DNA of 64,000 nucleotides from Salinicola tamaricis (GTDB lineage: Bacteria > Pseudomonadota > Gammaproteobacteria > Pseudomonadales > Halomonadaceae): the NCBI RefSeq assembly GCF_003006155.1, contig NZ_CP023559.1:372001-436000 (forward strand), written 5' to 3'. Numbering within the stretch: position 1 is the stretch's first letter; each line of letters starts with the position of its first letter. A model generated the notes under the pieces. It had not been told where the DNA came from, did no database searches, and worked only from the letters and a program-made list of their open reading frames with translations. Position numbers and translations under genes: made by a program. Below, piece after piece: positions 21,925 to 31,805 of the stretch.

Positions 21925-24362
21925 TCAGCTTCCAAACACCACCTTGGCGACATCCTGATAGACCTTGGCGAAATGCACGGTCATACCCGCCTTGAGGTAG
22001 TCAGGCAGCTCGTCGTAATCGCGCTGGTTGGCCTCCGGCAGGATCAGCTCGAAGATCTCGCTACGCCGCGCGGCGATTACCTTCTCGCGGATACCCCCCA
22101 CCGGCAGCACCTGGCCGGTCAGGGTCAGCTCGCCGGTCATCGCTAGCGGCCGGTCGATGCTCTGATTCTTCGCCAACGACATCAGTGCCGTGGTCATGGT
22201 CACGCCGGCCGAGGGGCCATCCTTGGGCGTGGCCCCCTCGGGCACGTGGACATGGATGAAGGCCTCGTTGAAGAAGTCGGCATCGGCGCCGTACTCGCCC
22301 AGATGCCCGAGTGTGTAGCTGTAGGCGATATTGGCCGACTCCTGCATCACCTCACCAAGCTTGCCGGTGAGCTTGAAGCCGCGCGTCAGCGCATGCACCT
22401 TGGTCGCCTCGATCGGCAGCGTGGCGCCGCCCATGGCGGTCCACGCAAGGCCGGTGACCACACCCACGCCCTTGAGCACCTTCTCCTTGCGGAACAGTGG
22501 CGCGCCGAGGAACTCCTCGAGGTTGTTGACCGAGACCTTGACCGTCTCCTGATCCTGTTCGAGCAACTTGACCGCGGCCTTGCGCACGATGCGATGGAGC
22601 TGCTTCTCCAGCTGGCGCACGCCGGCTTCCCGGGCATAGCCTTCGATCACCTGCTTGAGTGCGGCGTCGGTCAGATTGATGCGCTTCTTGGGAATACGAT
22701 CGCGCTTGAGCAGTTTCGGCCACAGGTGGTGCTTGGCGATCGCCACCTTCTCCTCGGCGATATAGCCGGAGAGGCGAATCTGCTCCATGCGGTCGAGCAG
22801 CGGCCCGGGGATGGTATCGAGCTGGTTGGCGGTGCACACGAACAGCACCTTGGAGAGATCCAGGCGCACGTCGAGATAGTGATCGAGAAAGTCGACGTTC
22901 TGTTCGGGGTCGAGCACCTCCAGCAGCGCCGAGGCCGGATCGCCCTGGAACGACTGCCCCATCTTGTCGATCTCGTCGAGCATGATCACCGGATTCTCGA
23001 CCTCGACCTCCTTGAGCGCCTGGGCCAGTTTGCCGGGCATGGCGCCGATATAGGTGCGCCGGTGGCCCTTGATCTCTGCCTCGTCGCGCATGCCGCCGAC
23101 CGAGAAGCGGTAGAACTCACGCCCCAAGGCTTCGGCGATGGAGCGCCCGACCGAGGTCTTGCCGACCCCCGGCGGGCCGACCAGCAGCACGATCGAGCCC
23201 CCGACGTCCCCCTTGAACGAGCCCTCGGCGAGGAACTCGATGATGCGCTCCTTGACGTCGGCCAGACCGTCGTGGTCGCGATCGAGCACCTTACGGGCGC
23301 GCTTGAGATCGAGCTGATCCTCGGAGGTGATGCCCCAGGGTAGCGAGGTGAGCCAGTCGAGATAGTTGCGCGTGGTGCCGTATTCCGGCGAGCCGGTCTC
23401 GAGCATCGAGAGCTTGTCGAGCTCGTCGTCGATGCGCGTCTGCACCCGCTCCGGTACCTGCAGGTGCTCCAGGCGCCCACGGAAGGTATCGACGTCGCTC
23501 TCGCGATCATCCTTGGAGATGCCCAGCTCTTTCTGGATTACCTTGAGCTGCTCGCGCAGGAAGAACTCGCGCTGGCGCTCCTGCATCTGCGAGTTGACCT
23601 GCTCGCTGATCTGGTTCTGCAGCTGGGCGACCTCGATCTCCTTGCGCAGCAGCGGCAGCACCCGCTGCATGCGATCCATGATCGGCAGTGTCTCCAGCAC
23701 CTGCTGCAGCTCGCGCCCCTTGGCCGAGGTGATCGCCGCGGCGAAATCGGTCAGCGGGCCCGGCTCATGGGGGCTGAAACGGTTGAGATAGCTCTTCAAC
23801 TCTTCGCCGTAGAGCGGATTGATCGGCAGCAGCTCCTTGATGCCGTTGATCAGCGACATCGCGTAAGCGCGCGCTTCTTCGCGGCCTCGGCATCCACCGG
23901 CTCACGCGGGTAGGAGACCTCGACCAGATAGGGCGGGGTCTTGGAGAGCCAGCGATGGATGCGGAAACGCCGCATGCCCTGGGCGATGAACTGGATCTGG
24001 TGTTCTTCGCTCTGGGTACGGTGCACCTTCACCGCGGTACCGATCTCGGGGAAGCTGCCGGGGCTCATCTCCTCCATGCTGACATCGCCGATGAAAGCGA
24101 CACCGACCATGTGATGCGGCGTGTTGGCGACCCGCTGCATGGTCTCTTCCCAGCGTTGGCGCTGAATGATCAGCGGCTGCACCTGGGCGGGAAAGAACGG
24201 GCGGTTGTGAATCGGCAGCAGGTAGATGCGTTCCGGCAGGTAGTCGCCGGACGGGACCATGGCACCGCTGGCCGACTGCCCCTGCTGCGGCGTCTCCTCG
24301 CCTTGCGCCGTGTCGCCGCCCACGTCGATATGGCTATCGGCGTTCCAATCGTGTTCGCTCAT
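21925..24362 (-). CDS. lon: Lon-family ATP-dependent protease (AsrA-like second Lon), one frameshift
   Basis: Hexameric AAA+ serine protease degrading misfolded and regulatory proteins. The N-terminal LON substrate domain starts after ~40 hydrophilic residues ([25 protein letters not shown]). It is followed by Walker [10 protein letters not shown], Walker [11 protein letters not shown], and the protease domain with Ser in [11 protein letters not shown] and Lys in [12 protein letters not shown]. One base is missing near 23873; correction joins DAEAAKKRA to [28 protein letters not shown] and gives ~812 residues. It is not beside clpX or hupB, and the N-terminus resembles the second Lon (AsrA) of Pseudomonas, so a paralogue is likely. 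A sigma-32-like promoter lies upstream. Confidence 0.92.
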
Positions 24363-24410
24363 CGTTGATCCTGTATCCGTCCATGGCCAAAGCGGCCCGA
24401 TATCTGTGGG

Positions 24411-24437
24411 ATGTGGGCAGGGGTGCGTAAGTTCAAG
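24411..24437 (-). promoter_or_regulatory. Sigma-32-type heat-shock promoter for lon
   Basis: Minus-strand CTTGAAC (24431-24437), exactly 13 bp of spacer, then CCCACAT (24411-24417), against the consensus CTTGAAA-N13/15-CCCCATNT. It is about 50 bp before the lon start. Confidence 0.65.
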
Positions 24438-24511
24438 TGAACCCGCGACCGGCCAGTGCCAATACAGGATAGGAGAGCACCGCCAGCGCGGTGCCATAGG
24501 CGGCGGAAACA

Positions 24512-24540
24512 CGAAGGCCGAGCACGCGGCTCGGCCTTCG
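24512..24540 (-). terminator. Terminator after the DUF945 gene
   Basis: Perfect 12-bp stem CGAAGGCCGAGC / GCTCGGCCTTCG with a 5-base loop, 45 bp beyond the stop codon of the DUF945 gene and upstream of the lon promoter. No long U-tract. Confidence 0.65.
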
Positions 24541-24583
24541 CAGGGGTATCGACGCCGCGCCCCCGGATCGGGGCGCCAGGCGC

Positions 24584-25906
24584 TTACGGCTGAGCGGGGG
24601 CAGCACCCGGTACCAGCGGCACGCGCTGGTCATTGAGGGTCATCACGCCATCGTCGAGCGCGATGCGCAGCGGGCCACCGCTCATCGGCAGACCCAACGA
24701 CATCAGCAAAATCGGCGGCGCACCCTTGAGCTCGAAATGACCGTCGAGACGCTTTAGCACCTCGCGATTGAGCGCCTCGGCGTCCATGGTGTCGAGATGC
24801 CAGTCAGCCATCCCGTCGCCGTCGAACTTGAGCTCGCCATTGCCCTGCATGTCGATGCCCATCAGCGGGCTCTTCAGCGCCAGCTTGTCCACGGCCCAGC
24901 GCGGCGAGCCGGCAAAGATTGCCGCCAGCTGCGGCTTGAGCGGTGCCAGCGCCTGCGCCATCGCATCCTGATCGTCGGAAGCCGCGGCCGCCTGAATCTC
25001 ACTGGTGTGCGCTTCCAGCGCCGCCGCCAGGTCGCGGTAGGCATCGCCATCGATATGATCAAGAGTCATCGCCAGCTCACCGCTGCCGAGCTGTTGATCG
25101 TCCATGGTGGTGTCGCCGAGCCGAGTCTCGAGATGCATCGTCATCTCCTTGGCGTCGAGCTTGGCATCGAGGGCGTAGCGCGAGTCGTGCGACACCAGCT
25201 TGGCGCCATCCGGCGAGACCACGGTGATGGTGGGCAGGGTGAGCGCGAGTGACTGGTCGAAGGCCTGACGGCCACCCTGGAACGCACCTTCGATGGCCAG
25301 GTTCTCCAGCAGCATGTTGGCGTCGGCATCCTGTAGCTGCAGTCGCGGCGCCTGGCCATCGAGAGTGACCCGATCCCCGTGCTGGGTGAGATTCAGCGTC
25401 AGACCCGAGAAGTCGACCTGCATCGGCCGCGCCGGGCGAAACTCGCCGCCGACTTCACCGGCCGGCACAGTCCACTGCTGGGAGAAACCGGGTAGCGCGA
25501 TCGTGGCCTCCATGCGCTGCTCGCGGGTCAAAAAGCGCCCGTTCCAGGTCAGCGGCCCGTCGCTCTCGAGCAGATCGCCGAACAGCGTGCGGTCGTCGCC
25601 GATACGCACCTGCCCCTCGCCGGAGAAGCTGGTCTCGAACAGGCCGTGATCGGCCCCGTAGGGCGCCTCGATCACCACCGGCTCGCTCTCGTCATCGAGG
25701 TAACGCGCCTCCAAGCGGCCGCTGGAGTGGAACCAGCCGCTGTCGACGTCGGTGCGTTCGACCTGCCACTGCGGGCTGGCATCCAAGCGCGCCACGAGCT
25801 GCGACATCTCCTGCTCGAAGCGATGGCTGGAGTAGGCCTGGGCGCCGAGATAGCCCCCGCCCACGACGATCACGATAGCGGCGCCCGCGCCGATCCACTT
25901 GCGCAT
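24584..25906 (-). CDS. DUF945 (YdgA) family membrane-anchored protein
   Basis: 440 residues with a single N-terminal membrane anchor (KWIGAGAAIVIVVGGGYLGAQAY) and a long beta-rich periplasmic part. Family features include SSHRFEQEMSQLVARLDASPQWQVERTDVDSGWFHSSG near the N-terminus and the repeated Gly-Asp beta-hairpin pattern typical of YdgA. YdgA homologues have no settled biochemical role; they are AsmA-like in appearance. It is separated from pgpA by 98 bp on the same strand. Confidence 0.85.
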   Translation of the reverse strand: MRKWIGAGAAIVIVVGGGYLGAQAYSSHRFEQEMSQLVARLDASPQWQVERTDVDSGWFHSSGRLEARYLDDESEPVVIEAPYGADHGLFETSFSGEGQVRIGDDRTLFGDLLESDGPLTWNGRFLTREQRMEATIALPGFSQQWTVPAGEVGGEFRPARPMQVDFSGLTLNLTQHGDRVTLDGQAPRLQLQDADANMLLENLAIEGAFQGGRQAFDQSLALTLPTITVVSPDGAKLVSHDSRYALDAKLDAKEMTMHLETRLGDTTMDDQQLGSGELAMTLDHIDGDAYRDLAAALEAHTSEIQAAAASDDQDAMAQALAPLKPQLAAIFAGSPRWAVDKLALKSPLMGIDMQGNGELKFDGDGMADWHLDTMDAEALNREVLKRLDGHFELKGAPPILLMSLGLPMSGGPLRIALDDGVMTLNDQRVPLVPGAAPAQP

Positions 25907-26003
25907 TCCGCGCTCCTTGTCAGAGTTGATTGAGGGGGTCGCTGTAGATAGTGATTCGGCGACGTCTTCTCAGGTGATGTACGCAACCCGGGACGCCGCT
26001 CGT

Positions 26004-26476
26004 TCAGTGCAGCCAGAACCACAGATGCATGACGCTCCAGGCATAGACCGCGGCCAGGATGTCGTCGAACATGATGCCGATCCCACCGGCCACGCGGCGG
26101 TCGACCCAGCGGATCGGCCACGGCTTGATGATGTCGAACACCCGAAACACCACGAACCCCCCAGCGCCGATTCCCACGAAAACGGCACCGCGGCCATGGT
26201 CAGCCAGTAGCCGACGAACTCGTCCCATACGATACCGGAGTGGTCGTGGACGCCGAGATCCCGCGAGGTCTTGCCACACAGCCAGATGCCGATCAGCGTA
26301 GCGATGCCCATGACCCCCAGATAGAGCCCCAGCGGCAATCCCGAGAGCAGCCAGTAGAACGGGATCGCCGCCAGGGTGCCGAAGGTGCCGGGTGCAAAGG
26401 GCACGGCGCCGCTGCCGAGCCCGAAGGCCAGAAAGTGGGTGGGGCGACGCCAGACGCTCTTGGGGGCCCGGTTCAT
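26004..26476 (-). CDS. pgpA: PgpA, phosphatidylglycerophosphatase A, one frameshift
   Basis: Inner-membrane enzyme dephosphorylating phosphatidylglycerol phosphate. Motifs: FGLGSGAVPFAPGTFGTLAAIPFYWLL, HDHSGIVWDEFVGYWLTM and VFRVFDIIKPWPIRWVDRRVAGGIGIMFDDILAAVYA, with four hydrophobic segments. A missing G in the G-run near 26160 breaks the frame between SWESALGG and FVVFRVFD; corrected length 157 residues. The start overlaps the thiL stop by 4 bp (ATGA), as in many proteobacterial thiL-pgpA operons. Confidence 0.93.
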
Positions 26477-27440
26477 GCGCGTCTCTCCGCGAAATGATCC
26501 CAGCCGCCTAGCCCGGCGAACGCCTCGGGCAGCCCACCGATACCCTCGCCGGCGACGATGCGGCCGATCGGCGTGAGCGGCAGATGCAGCGCGGCAAGCT
26601 GCTGCTGTGCACCTGCAAGCTGGGCCGGGGGCAGTGTCACCAGCAGCTCATAGTCGTCGCCACCGGCGAGCACGCGGCGCTGGACCTGATCGCCGTCGAG
26701 GATGGCGCGCAGCGGCGTCGCCAGCGGCAGCGCCGCCAGATCGAGCTGCGCGCCCACGTTTGAGGCGCGCAGCAGATGGCCGAGATCCGCCAGCAACCCG
26801 TCGGAGATGTCGATGGCCGCGCTGGCCAGACCGCGCAGCGCCTCACCGGCCGCCAGCCGCGGTTGCGGCCGCAGATAGGCATCGAGCAGCGGATGTGCCA
26901 GATCGCGTTCGCCCTGCTGCCAGCGGGCCAGCCCCCTGCCGCGCGGCCCGGATAGCCGGTCACCGCGATCCAGTCGCCGACCCGCGCCCCCGCACGCGTC
27001 AGCGCGCTGCCGGCGGGCAGCTCGCCGTGTACAGTGACGCTGAGACTCAGGGTGCCACGGGTCACGTCACCGCCGATCAGCGCGCAGCCGCAACGCTCGG
27101 CGAGGGCGTGAAAGCCCTCGCCCAGTGCTGCGAGCCAGTCGGTATCGGTCTCCGGCAGGGTCAACGCCAGGGTGCACCAGCGCGCCCGCGCGCCCATCGC
27201 CGCCAGGTCGCTCAGCGCCACCGCCAGCGCGCGATGGCCGATCGCCGCCGGTGGCGCAGCGGCGGGAAAATGCACGTCCACCACCGAGGTGTCGACGCTG
27301 ATCGCCAACTGATGGCCGGGGGTGGGGGCGATCACCGCGCAGTCGTCGCCGTTGTCGACGACGATATCCGCCCGGCCGCTGGCGGGGCGCGCCAGGTAGC
27401 GGGAGATCAGCGCGAATTCGCTCAACGCAGCGCTGCTCAT
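26473..27440 (-). CDS. thiL: ThiL, thiamine-monophosphate kinase, one frameshift
   Basis: Last step of thiamine diphosphate synthesis: ATP-dependent phosphorylation of thiamine monophosphate. Motifs: EFALISRYLA, VDNGDDCAVI (metal/ATP site), ISVDTSVVDVHF, RALAVALSDLAAMGARARW and the C-terminal AIDISDGLLADLGHLL and GGDDYELLVTLP. One G is missing in the GGGGG run near 26938; correction joins GYPGRAAGG to LARWQQGERDLAHPLLDAYLRPQPRL. About 322 residues. It starts 1 bp after the nusB stop and overlaps pgpA, so these are translationally linked. Confidence 0.94.
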
Positions 27441-27441
27441 G

Positions 27442-27940
27442 TCAACGCCGGCGAGCAGCGACCTCGGCACCCCGCAGGCGCGAGGCCAGCTTGTCGAGGA
27501 TGCCGTTGACGTACTTGTGGCCATCGGTGGCGCCGAAGATCTTGGCCAGCTCCACCCCTTCGTTGATCACCACACGGTAGGGAACTTCCGGGCGCCGCGA
27601 CAGCTCGTATGCGCCCAGGCGCAGGATCGCCAGCTCGATGCGGTCGAGATCCTCGAGCCGGCGGTCGAGCAGCGGCGCGATAGCGGCATCGAGCTCGCGC
27701 TGATGCTGGGCGGCGTTGTGCAGCAGGTCGTGGAACAGGGCAGCGCGTCGGCAATCTCCATCACCTTGTGCCAGTTCTCGTGATCCTCGAGATCCTCATC
27801 GGCGATCTGGGCGCGAAACTCGGCCTCCACTGCGGTGATCGACTTGCCCGTCATCTGCCACTGATAGAGTCCCTGCACGGCCAGCTCGCGGGCCGCACGG
27901 CGCGACTCCTGGGCCTTGCTCGGCTGACGCGACGGTGCGC

Positions 27941-27944
<4 letters not shown>
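27442..27944 (-). CDS. nusB: NusB, transcription antitermination factor, one frameshift
   Basis: With NusE (S10) binds boxA RNA in rRNA operons and assembles the antitermination complex. The helical protein starts [31 protein letters not shown] and ends [40 protein letters not shown], both diagnostic. One C is missing near 27740; correction reads [31 protein letters not shown]. About 167 residues. The start overlaps the ribH stop by 4 bp. nusB is essential or near-essential in many bacteria, which supports reading the break as a sequence error. Confidence 0.94.
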
Positions 27945-28423
<479 letters not shown>

Positions 28424-28483
28424 TGTCGGGTTCCGGAGTCACTGCGCCTGAAGCGGATCGAGGGACCCCCTCAGGCGTACGCT

Positions 28484-28539
28484 AAAAAAGAGTGATTGGC
28501 CGGCGCCAGAACGAGGCGCTCGGCGCGCGAAGCCGGCCA
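28484..28539 (-). terminator. Terminator-like hairpin with U-tract between ribBA and ribH
   Basis: Inverted repeat TGGCCGGC (28497-28504) / GCCGGCCA (28532-28539) with internal pairing, followed on the minus strand by T6 (plus-strand A-run 28484-28489). It lies 117 bp beyond the ribBA stop. A second inverted repeat, GCCTGA / TCAGGC, lies between it and ribH. Confidence 0.5.
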
Positions 28540-28655
28540 TCTTACCATGTCCCGGCGGGCGCGGGCATGGCTCGACGCCAGCGGGCGACATGGCCGCCCC
28601 GGGGGCGCCACACGCCGTCTCATCACGGTCGGTGTCGGCACGCAAGCCATGCGTT

Positions 28656-29789
28656 TCAGACGTCACCGCTGACAAGCTCGACCACCTCGAGGTCGAACCC
28701 GGAGAGCGCCGAGAAGCGCCACGGCGAACTCAGCAGGCGCATCTTGCCGACGCCGAGCTGACGCAGGATCTGGGCGCCGGTGCCGATCGACAGAAAGTTA
28801 CCACTGCCATCGGCGGCGCTGGAGCGCGGCGCCGGGCGATGCCCGAGCAGCACATCGAGCTGGGTCTTGAGATCGCCGCGCGGGCTGGCATCGTCGAGCA
28901 GCACGAAAACCCCGGCCTCAGCCTGACTGACCGCCTCCAGCGCGGTGTAGGCGGTCCAGTGCCCGTCGCCCTTGCACAGCGCCAGCAGATCACCCAGGGT
29001 GTCGCCAGCATGCACCCGCACCGTGGTCGGCCGCGCCGCCTCAGGCTCGCCATTGACCAAGGCTAGATGATGGGTGTGCTGAATGCGGTCGTGGAAAACG
29101 TGCAGTGCCATCTCGCCGAAGGCCGTGGTGACGCTCTGGCGCTCGACCGCATCCACCGTGCGCTCGTTGAGCATGCGGTAGTGGATCAGATCGGCGATGG
29201 TGCCGATCTTGAGATCGTGCTCGGCGGCGAAGCGCTCGAGTTCGGGGCGCCGCGACATGCTGCCGTCATCGTTCATGATCTCGCAGATCACGCCGGTGGC
29301 CTCGAAGCCGGCCATCGCTGCCAGATCGCAGGCCGCCTCGGTATGACCGGCACGCCGTAGCACCCCGCCCGGTTCCGCCATCAGCGGGAAGATATGGCCC
29401 GGCTGGACCAGATCCTCGGGGCGCGCGTCACGCGCCGCGGCGGCGCGTACGGTGAGCGCGCGGTCAGCCGCGGAGATGCCGGTGGAGACGCCCCTGGCGG
29501 CCTCGATCGAGAGTGTGAACTTGGTGCCGTAGCCGGAGCCGTTGTCGTCGACCATCAGCGGCAGCTTGAGCTGCTGGCAGCGCTCGCGGGTCATCGGCTG
29601 GCAGATCAAGCCACGCGCGTGACGCGCCATGAAGTTGATGTGGCTCGCCTCGACGCACTCGGCGGCCATGATGATATCGCCTTCGTTCTCGCGGTCCTCG
29701 TCATCCATCAGGATGACCATCTTGCCCTGCCGAATGTCTTCGACGAGCGCCTCGATGCTGGCCAGCCGGCCCGATTCCCCTGTCGTCAT
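28656..29789 (-). CDS. ribBA: RibBA-type 3,4-dihydroxy-2-butanone-4-phosphate synthase with degenerate GTP cyclohydrolase II domain
   Basis: Makes the four-carbon riboflavin precursor from ribulose-5-phosphate. Residues ~1-205 are a complete RibB domain: [17 protein letters not shown] (acidic active-site loop), [55 protein letters not shown]. The C-terminal ~165 residues are RibA-like in fold position but lack the zinc cysteines (no CxxxxxxxxCxC) and the GLxNKxRAY motif, so they should not have cyclohydrolase activity; a separate RibA is expected elsewhere. 377 residues. ribD lies upstream; the usual ribE is absent from the 132-bp space between them. Confidence 0.94.
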   Translation of the reverse strand: MTTGESGRLASIEALVEDIRQGKMVILMDDEDRENEGDIIMAAECVEASHINFMARHARGLICQPMTRERCQQLKLPLMVDDNGSGYGTKFTLSIEAARGVSTGISAADRALTVRAAAARDARPEDLVQPGHIFPLMAEPGGVLRRAGHTEAACDLAAMAGFEATGVICEIMNDDGSMSRRPELERFAAEHDLKIGTIADLIHYRMLNERTVDAVERQSVTTAFGEMALHVFHDRIQHTHHLALVNGEPEAARPTTVRVHAGDTLGDLLALCKGDGHWTAYTALEAVSQAEAGVFVLLDDASPRGDLKTQLDVLLGHRPAPRSSAADGSGNFLSIGTGAQILRQLGVGKMRLLSSPWRFSALSGFDLEVVELVSGDV

Positions 29790-29921
29790 AGCTCTATCGC
29801 CATCGCCTTGATCATGCGCACCGCGCGCTTGGATTCGATGACGGCACAGACTACCTGTCGGGCGGCGCCGACGCTACTGTCGTTGCATCGCAACGCCGTC
29901 GCCGGCCGTCGTCGTCAGGGC

Positions 29922-31112
29922 TCAGGCGTCTGCCCGCGGGCGGGCGCGAATCCACCAGTCGTCGCCCACCGCACGGATCTCGTCGATCTCGAGCCGACGC
30001 TGCTGGCGCATGCTGTCGATCCCGGGCAGCGCGAACAGCGGACGCGCGCCGCTGCCCAGCAGCGTCGGCGCGACGAACAGTTCGAGACGATCGATCCAGC
30101 CAGCATCGAAGAGCGCGCCGGCCAGGGTGGCACCGGTCTCCACCAGCACCTCGTTGCACGCTTCCCGGGTCGCCAGATAGCGCAGCGCCGCCTCGACGTC
30201 GACTCGCCCGGCGCTATCGGCGGGCAGCGTCACCACCTCCGCCCCGGCGGCTTCGAGGCGCTCACGCCGGGCCTTTTCGGCACCGGCGACGCTGAGCACC
30301 AGGGTGCGGCCCGGTTGGCTCAGGCAAGCCGCTGCGAGTGGCAGGCGCAACTGGCTGTCGAGCACCACCCGCAGCGGCTGGCGGCGCACGATCTCGTCGG
30401 CCTCGTCGAGTTCCAGTTGTTCGGCGCGCAGGGTGAGCCGAGCATCGTCGAAGATGATCGACTCGACCCCGGTGAGAATCGCACTGGCCCCGGCGCGAAG
30501 ACGCTGGACCTGGCGCCGCGCCGCGGGCCCGGTGATCCACTGCGACTCGCCGCTGGCCATGGCGGTGCGCCCATCCAGGCTCATCGCCATCTTCAACGTG
30601 ACCCGCGGCAGCCCTTGCTGCATGCGCCGCACGAAACCCGGGTTGAGCGCCTGCGCCTGCGCTTCGAGCAGGCCCACCTCCACCGCGATACCGGCCTCAC
30701 GCAGCTGGGCGAAACCGCGCCCGGAGACCGCCGGGTTGGGGTCCTCCATCGCCGCTACCACCCGCGCCACGCCGGCCGCGATCAGCGCCTGGCTGCAGGG
30801 CCCGGTGCGCCCGGTGTGCGAGCAGGGCTCCAGGGTGACGTAAGCGGTGGCACCGCGGGCAGCCTCGCCGGCCGCGGCGAGGGCGTTGATCTCGGCGTGG
30901 GCCTCGCCGGCACGGCGATGGAAGCCCTCGCCCACCAGCTCGCCGGCATTGACGATCACGCAGCCGACCCGAGGATTGGGGTCACAGGTATAGTGGCCGC
31001 GCTGCGCCAGGCGCAGGGCACGGTTCATCCAGGCCGTGTCCTGGGCCTCAGCGGAAACGGACGTGTCGGGGTCGAAGGCAGTGCTACCCAGCGTGGCGTC
31101 GGACATCGGCAT
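29922..31112 (-). CDS. ribD: RibD, bifunctional diaminohydroxyphosphoribosylaminopyrimidine deaminase / reductase
   Basis: Carries out the deamination and side-chain reduction steps of riboflavin synthesis. The N-terminal zinc deaminase domain has HAEINAL and PCSHTGRTGPC; the C-terminal NADPH-dependent reductase domain has VTLKMAMSLDGRTAMASGESQWITG, GVESIIFDDARLT and VLVETGATLAGALFDAGWIDRLELFVAPTLLG. 396 residues; a leading ~25 residues precede the conserved WMNRALRLAQRG. It lies downstream of nrdR (60-bp gap) in the conserved order. Confidence 0.96.
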   Translation of the reverse strand: MPMSDATLGSTAFDPDTSVSAEAQDTAWMNRALRLAQRGHYTCDPNPRVGCVIVNAGELVGEGFHRRAGEAHAEINALAAAGEAARGATAYVTLEPCSHTGRTGPCSQALIAAGVARVVAAMEDPNPAVSGRGFAQLREAGIAVEVGLLEAQAQALNPGFVRRMQQGLPRVTLKMAMSLDGRTAMASGESQWITGPAARRQVQRLRAGASAILTGVESIIFDDARLTLRAEQLELDEADEIVRRQPLRVVLDSQLRLPLAAACLSQPGRTLVLSVAGAEKARRERLEAAGAEVVTLPADSAGRVDVEAALRYLATREACNEVLVETGATLAGALFDAGWIDRLELFVAPTLLGSGARPLFALPGIDSMRQQRRLEIDEIRAVGDDWWIRARPRADA

Positions 31113-31172
31113 CTCTCGCGCAGTGGAGGCGGCCGGCGGCGACCGCCGGCCAGCGGGGTCAGGGAAGATCGA

Positions 31173-31652
31173 TCAGCGCTTGGTATCGCCGGGTATCTTC
31201 GGCTCCTGGGCCAGGCGGTCGATCTCGGCACGGAACTCATCGAGATCCTGAAAGCGGCGATAGACCGAGGCAAAGCGGATATAGGCCACGTGATCGAGGC
31301 GTTTGAGCATCTCCATCACCTCTTCGCCGACCTCGCGCGCCTCCACCTCGCGGTCGCCGCGCGCGCGCAGGCGCTGACGGATACGCTCCACCGCGGCCTC
31401 GAACGATTCCACGCTGACCGGACGCTTTTCCAGCGCCAGCGACATGCCGGCACGCATCTTCTGCTCGTCGAAGCTCTCGCGCGAGCCGTCCGCCTTGATC
31501 ACCCGGGGCATCACCAGCTCGGCGGTCTCGTAGGTGGTGAAACGCTCGCCGCAAGCGGCACACTGGCGACGCCGACGCACCTGATCCCCCTCGGCGACCA
31601 GGCGCGAATCGGTCACCTTGGTATCGTGGGTACCGCAAAAAGGACAATGCAT
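31173..31652 (-). CDS. nrdR: NrdR, ATP-cone repressor of ribonucleotide reductase genes
   Basis: Zinc-ribbon repressor of nrd promoters that senses ATP/dATP. The N-terminal zinc ribbon has Cys3, Cys6, Cys31 and Cys34 ([15 protein letters not shown]); the ATP-cone domain spans residues ~48-138 ([32 protein letters not shown]). The 159-residue length is typical. The ATG at 31652 is chosen because it places the zinc ribbon at the N-terminus; the open frame continues upstream without support. First gene of the ribD operon, divergent from the phosphorylase gene. Confidence 0.96.
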   Translation of the reverse strand: MHCPFCGTHDTKVTDSRLVAEGDQVRRRRQCAACGERFTTYETAELVMPRVIKADGSRESFDEQKMRAGMSLALEKRPVSVESFEAAVERIRQRLRARGDREVEAREVGEEVMEMLKRLDHVAYIRFASVYRRFQDLDEFRAEIDRLAQEPKIPGDTKR

Positions 31653-31805
31653 CGATGGTTCACTCGTCGGCGCGTTATGCGCGCAGTGTAACGGTTTGCA
31701 CAAGATACCGGAAACACGGCGATTTCCGCGTTTCGTTCCCTGTTGGCCCGAGTTCTGCAAGGATAAGGCCAGAGACTCGCTCCGCCGCCATGCAGGAATC
31801 CTCAC

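Noticed and set aside
23850..23890. Programmed ribosomal frameshift in lon and others
   Set aside because: Sites lack a slippery heptamer plus structure, occur in dozens of unrelated genes and are all repaired by one base, so error is simpler.
29790..29921. Possible FMN riboswitch before ribBA
   Set aside because: None of the conserved RFN blocks is present on either strand.
29394..31691. 765-codon plus-strand open frame
   Set aside because: Antisense shadow spanning ribBA, ribD and nrdR, all of which are clearly real on the other strand.
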